In this document: piece by piece, positions 52,280-61,789 of the stretch | Numbering within the stretch: position 1 is the first letter of the stretch | Layout of the letters: the number at the start of each line of letters is the position of its first letter | DNA from: Leptodactylus fallax | Taxonomy: Eukaryota > Chordata > Amphibia > Anura > Leptodactylidae | NCBI GenBank assembly: GCA_947044405.1 | Contig: CAMRHE010000507.1 | Location: 310,001 to 374,000, forward strand | Reading direction: 5' to 3' | Length of the DNA stretch: 64,000 nt | The notes under the pieces: generated by a model | What the model was told of the DNA's origin: nothing | What the model saw: the letters and a program-made list of their open reading frames with translations, nothing else | The model's database searches: none | Made by a program: the position numbers and the translations under genes

Positions 52280-52934
52280 TGTTCTGTCCTCCTTATGTGT
52301 GAGGCATAAGTCGACATGCAGCTAAACTCCCTCCTAGTAATTCATTGACTCTGGAGCGATGTCCAAACTTTAACTTTTATTACAAGGATAGGGTCAAACT
52401 GGGAAACCGAAAGATAATGCATTTACTAATGCGTACAAGCATGTAGCCACACATTATAATACAAATCAATGTATACAAAGACATATACATGAAATATGAG
52501 ACGTATACAGTATGGTAATACAGAGGTGAGGAACATCCATATACATAAACTGTACATGTGCACCTGAGTGCTGTCCTAACTACGAGCATGGTCTCCACCT
52601 ATGGTAACTATGGACTGGGAAACCAGGAGACATGCAAACATAATAAAGTGCATAAACACAAACTATAGTGCTGGGTAGCAAATGGAACATACCAGCGATG
52701 CTACTGTAGGTCCAGATGGGAAGTATGGAATAAGATGCTGCCAGCTGCACTGCAAGATCCAAGTGAAATGGCCACTGAAGAGCTGACTTGATGATGTCAT
52801 TAGGTCATAGGTGGGAACTACGGTAGCTCTAGTGGGACATACAGGGAACAGTATGATCAATTGCCATTTGCACAAACAGCCACCAGATGGAGCTATCAGA
52901 AATCAACACATTACATAATGCTGAAGGCATGACA
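52280..52934 (-). repeat. 5' LTR of BEL/Pao element
   Basis: 655 bp and equal in length to the other LTR. It should drive leftward transcription. On - the bases right after the LTR (gtgaaacagcggcttc) do not begin with TGG, so I could not assign the priming tRNA. Confidence 0.92.
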
Positions 52935-52939
52935 CCCAC

Positions 52940-53475
52940 CATTGGCTCTATCACTATCTATGACCAACCCCCCATAACTGTACAACTACAAATTTCATCT
53001 CTCCCACCCCGTAGCTATGATTGGAGACTTAAATGAGACTCTGCTCTGCTCCCACGACTCTCGTCAAGCTGTTTCTAAAGCTCTCACTGACTATTTCAAT
53101 GAGAACACTACACCTGACGTACAGCCTGGTGTTATTTGGGAAGCCCACAAGTCCGTGATCAGAGGGGTTTTCATTAGTCTGAGTTCCCACGTTAAGAAAA
53201 AACGTACCAAAGAAATTGATGACCTACTTGCCCAAATTGCAACCCTAGAAAGTCAGCATAAGCGAACTGCGGCTCAGGGGGCTCTCTCAGAACTGATTTT
53301 GTGCAGAGAACATCTTAAAGACTGCCTGAACCTAAAAACTGCTAAAGCCTATCTGTCATCCTCCCATAAATACTATATGCATGGTAATAAGGGTGGAAAA
53401 CTGATGGCATATTTAGTAAAAAAAACGACGCAATCAAAGCTTTTTAGCGGAAATCACTTCACGGTCAGGCTCTAG
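52940..53475 (+). pseudogene. L1 ORF2, region between endonuclease and RT
   Basis: It resumes directly after the BEL target duplication with TIGSITIYDQ.., then YDWRLNETLL, ALTDYFNENTTPDVQPGVIW, EAHKSVIRGVFIS and EIDDLLAQIATLESQHKRTA, the well-known L1 linker with a helical heptad-like stretch. A frame change lies near 53470. Confidence 0.85.
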
Positions 53476-54795
53476 CCTAAAAGACACCTCAGACATAGCT
53501 TCTGAATTTTGTGCTTTCTATCAGAAACTGTATAACCTTAGACCTGCTGAGTCTCCTCTCGAGCTACAGGACCGCTCTACTAAAATCCAGTCTTTCCTGC
53601 AATCTTTCTCACTGCCATCGCTCACTCCCCAACAACAAGATGCCCTTACGACTCCCTTTACCCTGTCAGAACTACAGTCAGCACGTGCTGACACCCCTCT
53701 GGGGAAAGCTCCTGGCCCCGATGGCCTCCCAGCCTTCTATTATAAACAATTTAGCTCTATCCTTCTCCCCCATTTTCTCCAGGTTTGTAACTCTGTAGAC
53801 GATGCCCACTGCTTCCCTCCCCAAGCCTTGGAAGCCCATATTTCTATCATTCCTAAGGAAGGCAAAGACCCGACACAATGTGGTAGCTACCGTCCCATCT
53901 TCCTGGTAAATGTAGATGTTAAACTATACACCAAATTAGTAGCTAATAGATTAAAATCCTTACTTCCCTCCCTGGTCCACCCAGAGCAAGTGGGGTTTGT
54001 AACGGGCAGAGAGGGCAAACATAACACCCAACGAGTACTCCACTTGATACAACACTCCCAGCGTAAGAAGATCCCATTGGTCCTTCTTTCAACAGATGCG
54101 GAAAAAGCCTTCGATAGGGTAGACTGGACCTTTATGACAGAGACATTACGTCATTTTGGCTTCCCACCCATGTTTGTTCAGAAGGTTATGGCTTTGTACT
54201 CTAGACCTAGCGCCAAGATTAGAGTTAATGGATGCCTCTCCCCCTCGTTTGATATTAAGAATGGCACCAGGCAGGGATGCCCATTATCCCCTTTACTTTT
54301 TGTCCTGACCATTGAAACATTAATTCAGAATATTCGACAGGACCCATTGCTGAAAGGTTTGGTAAGTGGAGGGATATATCATAGTACGGCCGCATTTGCA
54401 GACGATCTTTTAATAATCCTCACCAACCCAACTGTTGCACTACCTCACATAGATACGATCTTTACGGCCTTCGGTACCCTCTCGAATTTTTAAATTAATA
54501 CCACAAAATCCGAAGCCCTATGTGTCTATTGCCCCCCATCGATTAAATCTGACTTACAGGCTGCTTCCCCATTCCCACTGTGTCACGATTCTATTAAGTA
54601 CTTAGGATTAAATTTAACGCCCTCGCCCAGGCGCTGGTACGATTCTAACTATGCCCCTCTGCTCTCCAACATCAATTCTCTACTAGAATCTTGGCATGTT
54701 CCATATATCTCATGGAGGGGTAGAACTAATCTACTGAAAATGATGGTCCTGCCTAAGATATTATACCTATTTCAAACCCTCCCTATCCCTCTTCC
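53476..54795 (+). pseudogene. L1 ORF2 reverse transcriptase
   Basis: RT blocks: LGKAPGPDGLPAFYYKQF, ISIIPKEGKDPTQCGSYRPI, LHLIQHSQRKKIPLVLLSTD, AEKAFDRVDW (first catalytic Asp region, in the STDAEKAFDRV block), NGTRQGCPLSPLLFVLTIET and FADDLLI (catalytic pair, about 54398-54418). A TAA at 54491 and a frameshift near 53800-53830 break the frame. The sequence continues as KSEALCVYCPP, KYLGLNLTPSPRRW and LLKMMVLPKILYLFQTLPI up to the next insertion. Confidence 0.9.
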
Positions 54796-55447
54796 TGTAA
54801 CGTCTCTGCCGTTTCGGGTCTCGGCGCCACCCTCCGCTCGCACGCTGTGGCGAAGGAGGCATGTTCAGTTTGATTCTTTGTGTAAGTTTCTTGCTGCTAA
54901 GTCTGAACATGGTCCTAGTCAGTGTAATTGATTTCCGGCCCCACCCGTGTCTGAACATTTCTCTCTGGACTACATAGAGTTAATCTCTTCCTGGCCTGTG
55001 TGATTGACAGCCTGTGTACCTATCAGGTCTGGGGGCTGGTCCCAGACTTTCTATATACAGGATGTCATTTCTCAACAGGTTGCCGGTTATTACACTTGTG
55101 TTTTGCCTGCTATCTTACTATATTCCTTGATACTTTGCTACTTGATTCTCTGACCCTTTGGCTTGCCCCTGACTATTCTCTTGGATTTTGAGTTTGTACT
55201 GCTTGCTCGTTTGTTACTGACCCCTTGGCTTCCTGACCTCTCTTTTGTTGTTTGTGCGTCCTGCCTTCGTTCTGTGTTGTCACTTATTCAGTGTAGGGAC
55301 CGGCTCCAAGTTGTTCCTGTCATTAGGACAGTGAGACAAGTAGGAAGGGACAGTGGCTGGGGTGAGATTAGGGCTCACTTGTCTCTGTCCTTCCTCCCAG
55401 ACCGCTGCAGTAGTGTCAGGGTTGCTACGTTTGGCAAGACCCTTACA
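54796..55447 (+). repeat. 5' LTR of gag-only gypsy element
   Basis: TATATA at 55052-55057 lies 30 bases ahead of gccggttatt (55082-55091), a reasonable transcript start. That stretch is complementary to the bases just inside the LTR (see next entry). Confidence 0.92.
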
Positions 55448-55448
55448 G

Positions 55449-55458
55449 AATAACCGGC
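55449..55458 (+). promoter_or_regulatory. predicted self-priming site
   Basis: aataaccggc begins two bases after the 5' LTR. It is the exact complement of gccggttatt at 55082-55091, about 30 bases downstream of the TATA box. Tf1/sushi-group elements prime reverse transcription with the 5' end of their own RNA instead of a tRNA, and this match fits that. No TGG start for a tRNA is present. Confidence 0.65.
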
Positions 55459-55493
55459 CCATACATTCTGCCATTGCTTCCCATAGGGTCAGC

Positions 55494-57143
55494 ATGGATC
55501 CTATTCAGGGCCTTGCAGCCAAGTTGGAAGGTTTGGCAGTCCTGGTAAATGAGCTTGCTAAACAGGTGCAGACCCTTACTGATGCCGCTGCAGCATCTCC
55601 AGTTGTTTCTGCCCCTTTTAGAGTTAAGATGCTACTCCCCGACTGTTTTTCAGGGGATCGTGAAAAATTTGAGACTTTCCGGGAGTCCTGTCGCCTGTAT
55701 TTTTGGATTAATCCACATGCATCCCAGGCCCAAATGGTTGGAGTAGTTATATCCCTCCTACAGGGGATCCACAAGCTTGGGCCCTTAAATTCCCTCCAGG
55801 GGCTGAGGAGTGGACTGACTTTGAAAAATTTTTTTTTGTCTTTGGGGTCTATATATGCTGAGCCAGACCACATTGGTCTTGCGGAATCGCAACTCCTCAC
55901 CATGCGGCAGGGCAAACGCTCTGCTGAGGAATATTGCGCAGAATTCCGCAAGTGCAGCGTGACTGCAGGTTGGTGTGAGTCAGCTCTAAAGGCCCACTTT
56001 AAACAAGGCCTGTGTGACCGTGTTAAGGAGCTCTGGGTTGGTCACCCAGATCCTCCCACTCTTGACCAGGCCATGACTTTGGCTGTCCGTATTGACCGTA
56101 GGATCCGGGAAAATGTTAAAGAGAGAATAGGGTCTGCTTCTTCCAAGTTTTTTGTCTCTCCCTCACTCTCTCCTGAGAAACCTGTTATTTCTCCCATGAC
56201 TCCTGGTGAGGAACCTATGCAACTGGGAATTATGGATGCCAAGACGCGACGAGAGCATCGTCTCAGGAACAACCTCTGCCTGTACTGTGGTGCTTCCGGT
56301 CATTTTATCAGTAACTGCTCGATCAGACCTCGCAGACCATCAGAAAAACTTCAGTGCCTGAGTGGTAATCAGAAGAACCACTCAGGCAACCAGATATTTG
56401 CCAGTAGTAACAATAAGATGTTGTTATCTGTGTCTCTGTCCTCTGGGGACAGATCTGTTTCTGGCCAGGCCTTAGTTGACTCTGGGTCTGCGGCAAACTT
56501 TGTCACATTCTCGTTTGTCTCAGCTTTAGGCATTGAGCTTTTGCCACATGACACTCCTCTGGCGGTTACTGGAGCGGATTTTGCCCCACTGGCCAGGGGT
56601 AAGGTCCAATTCAAAACCCCCTTAATAATGTTGCAAGTTGGTTCTGCTCATTCAGAGGTCATGAGCTTTTTTGTTATGGAGCATCTGTCTTCCGATATTA
56701 TTTTGGGGCTCCCCTGGTTGAACCTCCATAACCCTATTTTTGATTGGGGTAAAAGGGAGTTGGTAAAATGGGGAGATCAGTGCTCATCCCACTGTATTGT
56801 TTTGCACACCTTAAATTGTGTTGCTGAGGAGACTATCTCGGCTGCAAAAGGTGGGAAATGCCAGGTGAATAAAAAATGTTTGCCTGGCCCACCAGTGTCT
56901 GTGGTTGTGCAAAAAGACCCTGAATTAAAGGCAGAGAAAATATTGGATCCTACTAAAACTGGTTTATCTGGTGAGGGTCCTGTGGCCCCTCATAAAGGGG
57001 GGGGTACTGTAACGTCTCTGCCGTTTCGGGTCTCGGCGCCACCCTCCGCTCGCACGCTGTGGCGAAGGAGGCGTGTTCAGTTTGATTCTTTGTGTAAGTT
57101 TCTTGCTGCTCAGTCTGAACATGGTCCTAGTCAGTGTAATTGA
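55494..57143 (+). CDS. sushi-like Gag-protease protein, frame runs into 3' LTR
   Basis: Starts at ATG 55494 (MDPIQGLAAKLEGLAVLVNE), just inside the priming site; the upstream codons of the open frame are LTR sequence. Numbering from it: coiled coil (about 3-28), capsid with LLPDCFSGDREKFETFRESC and FWINPH, YCAEFRKCSV and LKAHFKQGLCDRV, a CCHC knuckle CLYCGASGHFISNC (262-275), and an aspartic protease ALVDSGSAANF (about 326-336) with LGLPWL (about 404-409), typical of retropepsin flanks. There is no RT, RNase H or integrase; after about residue 500 the frame reaches the polypurine tract and continues about 45 codons into the 3' LTR. The Gag resembles that of sushi-class elements from which vertebrate RTL/PEG10 genes arose. 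It remains open, so a protein could be made. Confidence 0.88.
   Translation: MDPIQGLAAKLEGLAVLVNELAKQVQTLTDAAAASPVVSAPFRVKMLLPDCFSGDREKFETFRESCRLYFWINPHASQAQMVGVVISLLQGIHKLGPLNSLQGLRSGLTLKNFFLSLGSIYAEPDHIGLAESQLLTMRQGKRSAEEYCAEFRKCSVTAGWCESALKAHFKQGLCDRVKELWVGHPDPPTLDQAMTLAVRIDRRIRENVKERIGSASSKFFVSPSLSPEKPVISPMTPGEEPMQLGIMDAKTRREHRLRNNLCLYCGASGHFISNCSIRPRRPSEKLQCLSGNQKNHSGNQIFASSNNKMLLSVSLSSGDRSVSGQALVDSGSAANFVTFSFVSALGIELLPHDTPLAVTGADFAPLARGKVQFKTPLIMLQVGSAHSEVMSFFVMEHLSSDIILGLPWLNLHNPIFDWGKRELVKWGDQCSSHCIVLHTLNCVAEETISAAKGGKCQVNKKCLPGPPVSVVVQKDPELKAEKILDPTKTGLSGEGPVAPHKGGGTVTSLPFRVSAPPSARTLWRRRRVQFDSLCKFLAAQSEHGPSQCN
56994..57007 (+). promoter_or_regulatory. polypurine tract of gag-only gypsy element
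   Basis: aaaggggggggtac directly precedes the 3' LTR at 57008. Confidence 0.75.
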
Positions 57144-57659
57144 TTTCCGGCCCCACCCGTGTCTGAACATTTCTCTCTGGACTACATAGAGTTAATCTCT
57201 TCCTGGCCTGTGTGATTGACAGCCTGTGTACCTATCAGGTCTGGGGGCTGGTCCCAGACTTTCTATATACAGGATGTCATTTCTCAACAGGTTGCCGGTT
57301 ATTACACTTGTGTTTTGCCTGCTGTCTTACTATATTCCTTGATACTTTGCTACTTGATTCTCTGACCCTTTGGCTTGCCCCTGACTATTCTCTTGGATTT
57401 TGACTTTGTACTGCTTGCTCGTTTGTTACTGACCCCTTGGCTAGCTGACCTCTCTTTTGTTGTTTGTGCGTCCTGTCTTTGTTCTGTGTTGTCACTTATT
57501 CAGTGTAGGGACCGGCTCCAAGTTGTTCCTGTCATTAGGACAGTGAGACAAGTAGGAAGGGACAGTGGCTGGGGTGAGATTAGGGCTCACTTGTCTCTGT
57601 CCTTCCTCCCAGACCGCTGCAGTAGTGTCAGGGTTGCTACGTTTGGCAAGACCCTTACA
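57008..57659 (+). repeat. 3' LTR of gag-only gypsy element
   Basis: 652 bp. It matches the 5' LTR except for about eight bases. Confidence 0.92.
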
Positions 57660-57664
57660 CTTCC

Positions 57665-58970
57665 ACTAACATTCTTCTCCTCCCTTCGCAGAATGTTTTC
57701 GAAATATGTCTGGCATAATTCACGTCCTAGAGTGGCATTCCGCACTCTCACCAGACCTAGGAAGTTGGGTGGTATGGGTCTACCAGATATAAAGACATAT
57801 TATCATGCAGCACAACTGGCGAGGACCATTGATTGGTTTCAGAGTGAAAATTCGAGGCTACGTGTGTCAGTGGAGGAAGCCACTGTAGACTTCCCCCTTA
57901 CTGCAATACTATGGCTCCCCCGCCAAACGGCTAAGCAAGTCCTCGCCTCCAATGTACTAACATCAGCGGTTTATGACTCATGGCAATGGGTAAGGCGACT
58001 TCTTCCTTTGCCAACAGGTCCCTCTCCTCTCATGTCTGTTCAGGATTTAATCCTATCGGAATCAAAGTTTATAGAATCAGCCCCCATAGTGCCGAAGCAT
58101 GTCGGGCGATTGCCTTACGACTCTATACTGATTAATGGGGCCTTCCCTTCTTATTCTGAGTTCACCCAACACCCCCCTCCATCCATACTAATTTCCTAAC
58201 ATATCAGTCGATTAAAACACTGTACCTGAGAGCGCTGAAGCAGGAGCCTGACAATCGCACTATTTCATGGCTAGAACAGCTCCTACTCCAGAAGCAAAAT
58301 ACACCAAGACCTTTATCTACTCTCTACTCCAACCTTCTGAGCGAACTAGGCACAGAGCTCCCCTCATACGTGCGAAAATGGGAGGCAGACCTTCAAATGT
58401 CCCTTACCCCTGGAGAAATATCATCTGTCCTCAAGCGATCCACAGGTCCTTCCAGATGTGTGTGCTTGCAGGAGTCAAGCTACAAATTGGTCACCAGATG
58501 GTATAGAACGCCCACTGTAGTCCATAAGTACTCTACGGATGTATCCCCTTTGTGTTGGGGCTGCCATAAGTCCTCAGGTTCCTACCTGCATATTTGGTGG
58601 GAATGCGAAAAAAATATCCCCTTACTGGTCACTCGTTCAGCAGGTACTGAACCAGGTTTGTTGATTCACCGAGCCTCTGACCCCTGTAGGCATATTCTTA
58701 AATCTGTGGCCCACCTTCCCGCCCAGGTCCCAGAAACGACTTTGGCTTCAACTTGTGGCTATCGCCAAATCTATAATTCCTCTATACTGGGCATCCGAAT
58801 CCCCCCCTCCAGTATCCCACTTTCTACGGAAAGTCTCTCAAGTAGCCCGGATGGAAGAATTTTCCCACCTAGAACTTCACACCCACCAGAAGTTTAGCTC
58901 TATTTGGGCGCCATGGTATGATTTCTTTAAAGACCCTACCTGGAAGCACCTGTGGGAACCCCCTGTTTAA
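57665..58970 (+). pseudogene. L1 ORF2, C-terminal region
   Basis: ORF2 resumes after the gypsy TSD: LPLTFFSSLRRMFSKYVWHN, SRPRVAFRTLTRPRKLGGMG and LPDIKTYYHAAQLARTIDWF. After a stop near 58199 and frame shifts come ALKQEPDNRTISWLEQLLL, LVTRWYRTPTVVHKYS and CWGCHKSSGSYLHIWWECEK, the conserved Cys/His-rich C-terminus of L1 ORF2. Another frame shift follows, to an end near 58970. Confidence 0.88.
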
Positions 58971-59203
58971 TTAACATACCTTCTGAGACCCTTGGCCTTT
59001 CACCCTAAGGACTCATCGTCTCTTCCCTACCTCCCACATTCCATTTATTATTATTGTGTTCTTAGTTAACCGTTGTATGTAATACACCAGCTCATCTGAT
59101 CGTTTGGTTAATGATTGTTCTGTCATGCACATTGTCTTTAACGATGTATATTCATTGGCATTATTTGAAAAACCAATAAAATGTTAATTATAAAAAAAAA
59201 AAA
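58971..59203 (+). other. L1 3' UTR, poly(A) signal and tail
   Basis: AATAAA at 59175-59180 is followed by a 12-base A run (59192-59203) and then the target duplication. This shows retrotransposition through a polyadenylated RNA. Confidence 0.8.
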
Positions 59204-59216
59204 GATCTGTGAACTT

Positions 59217-60165
59217 ACAGGCCTGACTCGGTTAAACCCACTACACCACATTAACCTCATCCACTCTTGCTCCTACTTTCATTCCAAATGCTCAATGAGA
59301 TCCTACTCCACAGACTTTGAGAAATTAGTACTAGCCCCATTGCTGAAAGTCAGGAAGGTTTCCCATATTTACCATTTCTATATTGTGAAATGGGAGTTCA
59401 CAAGACTGGTCTTCCTACACTCTTGGGAGAGGGAACTGGGCATTTCCCTGAAAGATGATGCTAGGTTCACATTAGTGTTCGGCTTTCTGTTCTTTCCGCT
59501 TGGGGAACCGAAAAACGTAAAGATAACCCACTTAAAAAGTGGTTACACGAGGAAACCCGCAGAACCCATAGACTATAATGGGGTCTGCTGGGTTTCCGCT
59601 CGAAAAATGCGGAAAAATGCACAGAGAAAAGTCATGCTTGGTACCCAGAACGTATAGCGAGCACTAGTATGAACCTAGCCTTAGGTTGCTAAACTTATCC
59701 TGTTGGCTACCGTTGGTTTTTCTAGTTGTATTACTATACAAGAAAATCATTATAATCTCCTAACTCGGTGGTATAAAACGCCTGAGTTACTGCACGCCTA
59801 TCAACTGGCTCCTTGAAACCTCTGCTGACATTGTAGTCAGCAGGTTGGCTCACTCTCTCACCTGTGCTGGTCTTGTCCAGTCTTAAGTTCCTACTGGAAG
59901 TCAATTGAATCTGCGATCCAGAAAATCACGTCAGTAAGATTTCAGCTGTCTCTCCCGAAGGTTGCATTTGCCCTTCCTGACCGGGACTTTAGACTTTCTA
60001 AGAATGACCTCACTGTGCACTTATTATCTGCTGCAAAGCTTTTAATTCCCCTGAAATGGCTTCAGACCCACCCAACAACTCATTCTGAATGGATCGCAAA
60101 AGAACATCAAATTTGCAGATTTGAGGAAATCTCCAGTTGGTCTGGGCAGTCATGATAAATTTATT
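59217..60165 (+). pseudogene. older L1 ORF2 C-terminal fragment
   Basis: In broken frames on +: KVSHIYHFYIVKWEFTRLVF, LHSWERELGIS, then past a MITE (59460-59679) NLLTRWYKTPELLHAYQ-like sequence (about 59750-59810), the LCWSCPVLSSYWKSIE block (about 59865-59910) and KVAFALPDRDFRLSKNDLT (about 59960-60015). This L1 subfamily differs from the nested element on its left. Confidence 0.7.
59460..59679. mobile_element. 220-bp MITE in L1 fragment
   Basis: The left end is gctaggttcacattagtgtt and the right end on the other strand is gctaggttcatactagtgct. The interior is non-coding. L1 sequence continues on both sides. Confidence 0.7.
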
Positions 60166-60188
60166 CGGACCTGGTCTTCTTAGCTAAG

Positions 60189-60819
60189 TGTAACATCTCT
60201 GTTCGGTTCTCTGCGCCACCCTCCTTGCTTAAGGTTCTTGTTGCTCAGTCTGAACACTGTCCTAGTACTACTACTATGTAATTGAATTTCAGCCACACCC
60301 GTCTCCTGCACCTTGTTTCTTTCTGCTCCTCATATAGTTAATCTTAGCCTTGCCTGTGTGATTGACAGCCTGTCTACCAATCAAGTCTGGGGCAGGTCCT
60401 GGACTTCCTATATATAGGTCATCAGCTCACTCATGGTCGGTTGGCTATTGAGACTCTGTCCTGTGACTTTGTCCTTGCTAAGATGTTCCTTGCTATTGTA
60501 TTGTATTGTATTACTTACCTCTGACCTTTGGCTTCCCTTGACTACCCCCTTGGATTTTGATTCTATACTGCGTTTTTTGACTGTTACTGAACCCTTGGCT
60601 TGCTGACTCTGCTTTTGTGTTGTTTTGTCTTGTCCTGTTCTGTTTGACACTTATTTCTAGGAAGGGTTTGCCGCCCAGTTGGTCCTGTCATTAGGACAGT
60701 GTGGCAAATAGGCATGGACAGGGGCTGGGTGATTTTAGAACACACTGTCTCTGTCATTCCCTTCCTCTCAGGTTTCTGCAGCAGCACTGGGGAATTGCTC
60801 AACTGGCAATTCCCTTACA
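60189..60819 (+). mobile_element. solo LTR of the sushi-like family, no clear TSD
   Basis: It starts tgtaacatctctgttcggtt and ends ggcaattcccttaca. The TATATATA box at about 60413-60419 and tcattaggacagt (about 60688) match the other family LTRs. The flanks ctaag and gagta do not match, so it may have formed by recombination between two copies, or the TSD has eroded. Confidence 0.75.
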
Positions 60820-60909
60820 GAGTAATAAAAGAGATATTTAGAGCCAGATAACGGTTAATAGAGGTCTCTGGGAAATTGCCTCATTGTTTTCCCTTCTTTT
60901 CAAGAACTG

Positions 60910-61110
60910 TTCCAGTTTATGCTGCTAAACTCCTCTCTTAGCAGGTGAAAATTGGTCTTCCTGAAGTTTAGGGTTTTTGTAATCCCTCTACTAAACATCT
61001 AATTAAAATAGGCACAAAAATGTATTATGTTGTGGTCACTATTACCTAGATGACCCATGACCTCTACTTTTGAAAATCTGTCAGGTCGGTTTGTCCAAAT
61101 TAGGCATATT
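60910..61110 (-). pseudogene. CR1 endonuclease relic
   Basis: On the - strand: NRPDRFSKVEVMGHLGNSDH and NIIHFCAYFN, then KTLNFRKTNF and LLREEFSSIN, the end of the CR1 endonuclease (compare 39060-39250 here). Short and interrupted. Confidence 0.75.
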
Positions 61111-61361
61111 TGGCAACAGGTCTGATTTTGCTGGTACAATTCTGCGGACCAGACCGAAAAGGGACAGGTGCCGAACAAAAGTTTTAGTTTGTGGGCATTC
61201 CTATTGTAACTCCTATTGTAAGATATGATGGATATGGTGTATGTGATAAATCTAAGATCATTATTTGCTCTGTGGCACATAGTGGAGGCTAGACCATCAA
61301 ATCTGGACAATGCATAGAACATAGTGTACAATTCTTGTAAGCCAGACTATTAATCTCCATG

Positions 61362-61367
61362 TTTAAT
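61362..61367 (-). promoter_or_regulatory. candidate polyadenylation signal (attaaa)
   Basis: On - the bases after the stop read tcctctctttattattcatt then aaac, giving ATTAAA; the + strand paralogue has the same arrangement after its stop. Confidence 0.5.
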
Positions 61368-61388
61368 GAATAATAAAGAGAGGAAATG

Positions 61389-61782
61389 TCACAAAGGTTG
61401 AAACTTCCACTGCTGCCACCTTCCAGCCAATGGGAATCCTGCAGCCAGAGTGGCTGCTTGGCTGCTCTTGTTTTCGGGTGCCACTTGGCCATAGAGCAGA
61501 GATCCCTTGGAATTTAATTTCTTTGCCAATTGAATGATCAAAGTACGAAACACTCCTTGGTTCCTGTAAGCTTTTGCAGTGTATCCCATACGCATTTCTC
61601 CAGATTGTTCGCTCATTGTCCAGGCGACAGGCTTCCCAACTCCAAATTTTCGTGCGCAAGCACTGGGAAAATTCTGGATGCACCGACTAATGTAATGTTC
61701 GCCACGTGGATTCCCACCAAATGCCCAGACTTCATTAACCAAGTAGGCTTCTTCAGGTTTAAGGGTAGAGAATTGAAGGTCA
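61389..61782 (-). CDS. second GLYAT-like gene, last coding exon
   Basis: Acceptor on the - strand: a pyrimidine-rich stretch ending cttcttgtgtag, just above 61782. The exon opens with the single base T completing a split codon, then encodes 130 residues to a stop at 61389. Motifs match the GLYAT C-terminal domain: FSTLKPEEAYLVNEVW, FGGNPRGEHYISRCI, CARKFG, SEQSGEMRMGYT (with the putative catalytic Glu) and YRNQGVF, ending WKFQPL. It has the length (394 nt) and phase of the + strand copy and close sequence similarity, so the two are paralogues. Earlier exons should lie at higher coordinates; I found none in the remaining 2.2 kb, so they are beyond the window or lost. No stop or frameshift is visible. 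Confidence 0.93.
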
Positions 61783-61789
61783 CTACACA

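Larger units (their letters stand above)
45658..52934 (-). mobile_element. BEL/Pao LTR retrotransposon, complete with TSD
   Basis: Both LTRs are 655 bp and start tgttctgtcctccttatgtg and end ggcatgaca. CCCAC is duplicated at 45653-45657 and 52935-52939. The LTRs differ at about eight positions by eye (about 1.2 percent). The single large reading frame runs right to left. It lies inside L1 ORF2, so it is younger than the L1. Apart from one in-frame stop in integrase it appears complete. Confidence 0.95.
54796..57659 (+). mobile_element. gag-protease-only sushi-like Ty3/gypsy element, complete with TSD
   Basis: Two 652-bp LTRs (54796-55447 and 57008-57659), tgtaacgtctctgcc..acccttaca, flanked by CTTCC (54791-54795 and 57660-57664). 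Between them lies about 1.56 kb with a gag and protease frame and no RT, RNase H or integrase. LTRs differ at about eight positions by eye (about 1.2 percent). The element is a deletion derivative that moved recently, presumably with enzymes supplied by another copy. Confidence 0.95.
42412..59203 (+). mobile_element. L1-type LINE, full span with three nested insertions
   Basis: It is bounded by the direct repeat agatctgtgaactt (42398-42411 and 59203-59216), the 14-15 bp target duplication expected for L1. It starts ggggggcgtggctagccggc and ends with aataaa (59175-59180) and a poly(A) run (59192-59203). Inside are ORF1 and ORF2, interrupted by a repeat composite (about 43976-45436), a BEL/Pao element (45658-52934) and a gag-only gypsy element (54796-57659). 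Removing these leaves about 5.2 kb. About 0.8 kb, the end of ORF1 and most of the endonuclease, is missing at the first insertion. Confidence 0.9.

Noticed and set aside
57375..57660. 274-codon frame starting in the gypsy 3' LTR and reading into L1
   Set aside because: It is a chance join between the LTR and L1 ORF2. Only the part from 57665 on is real L1 sequence.
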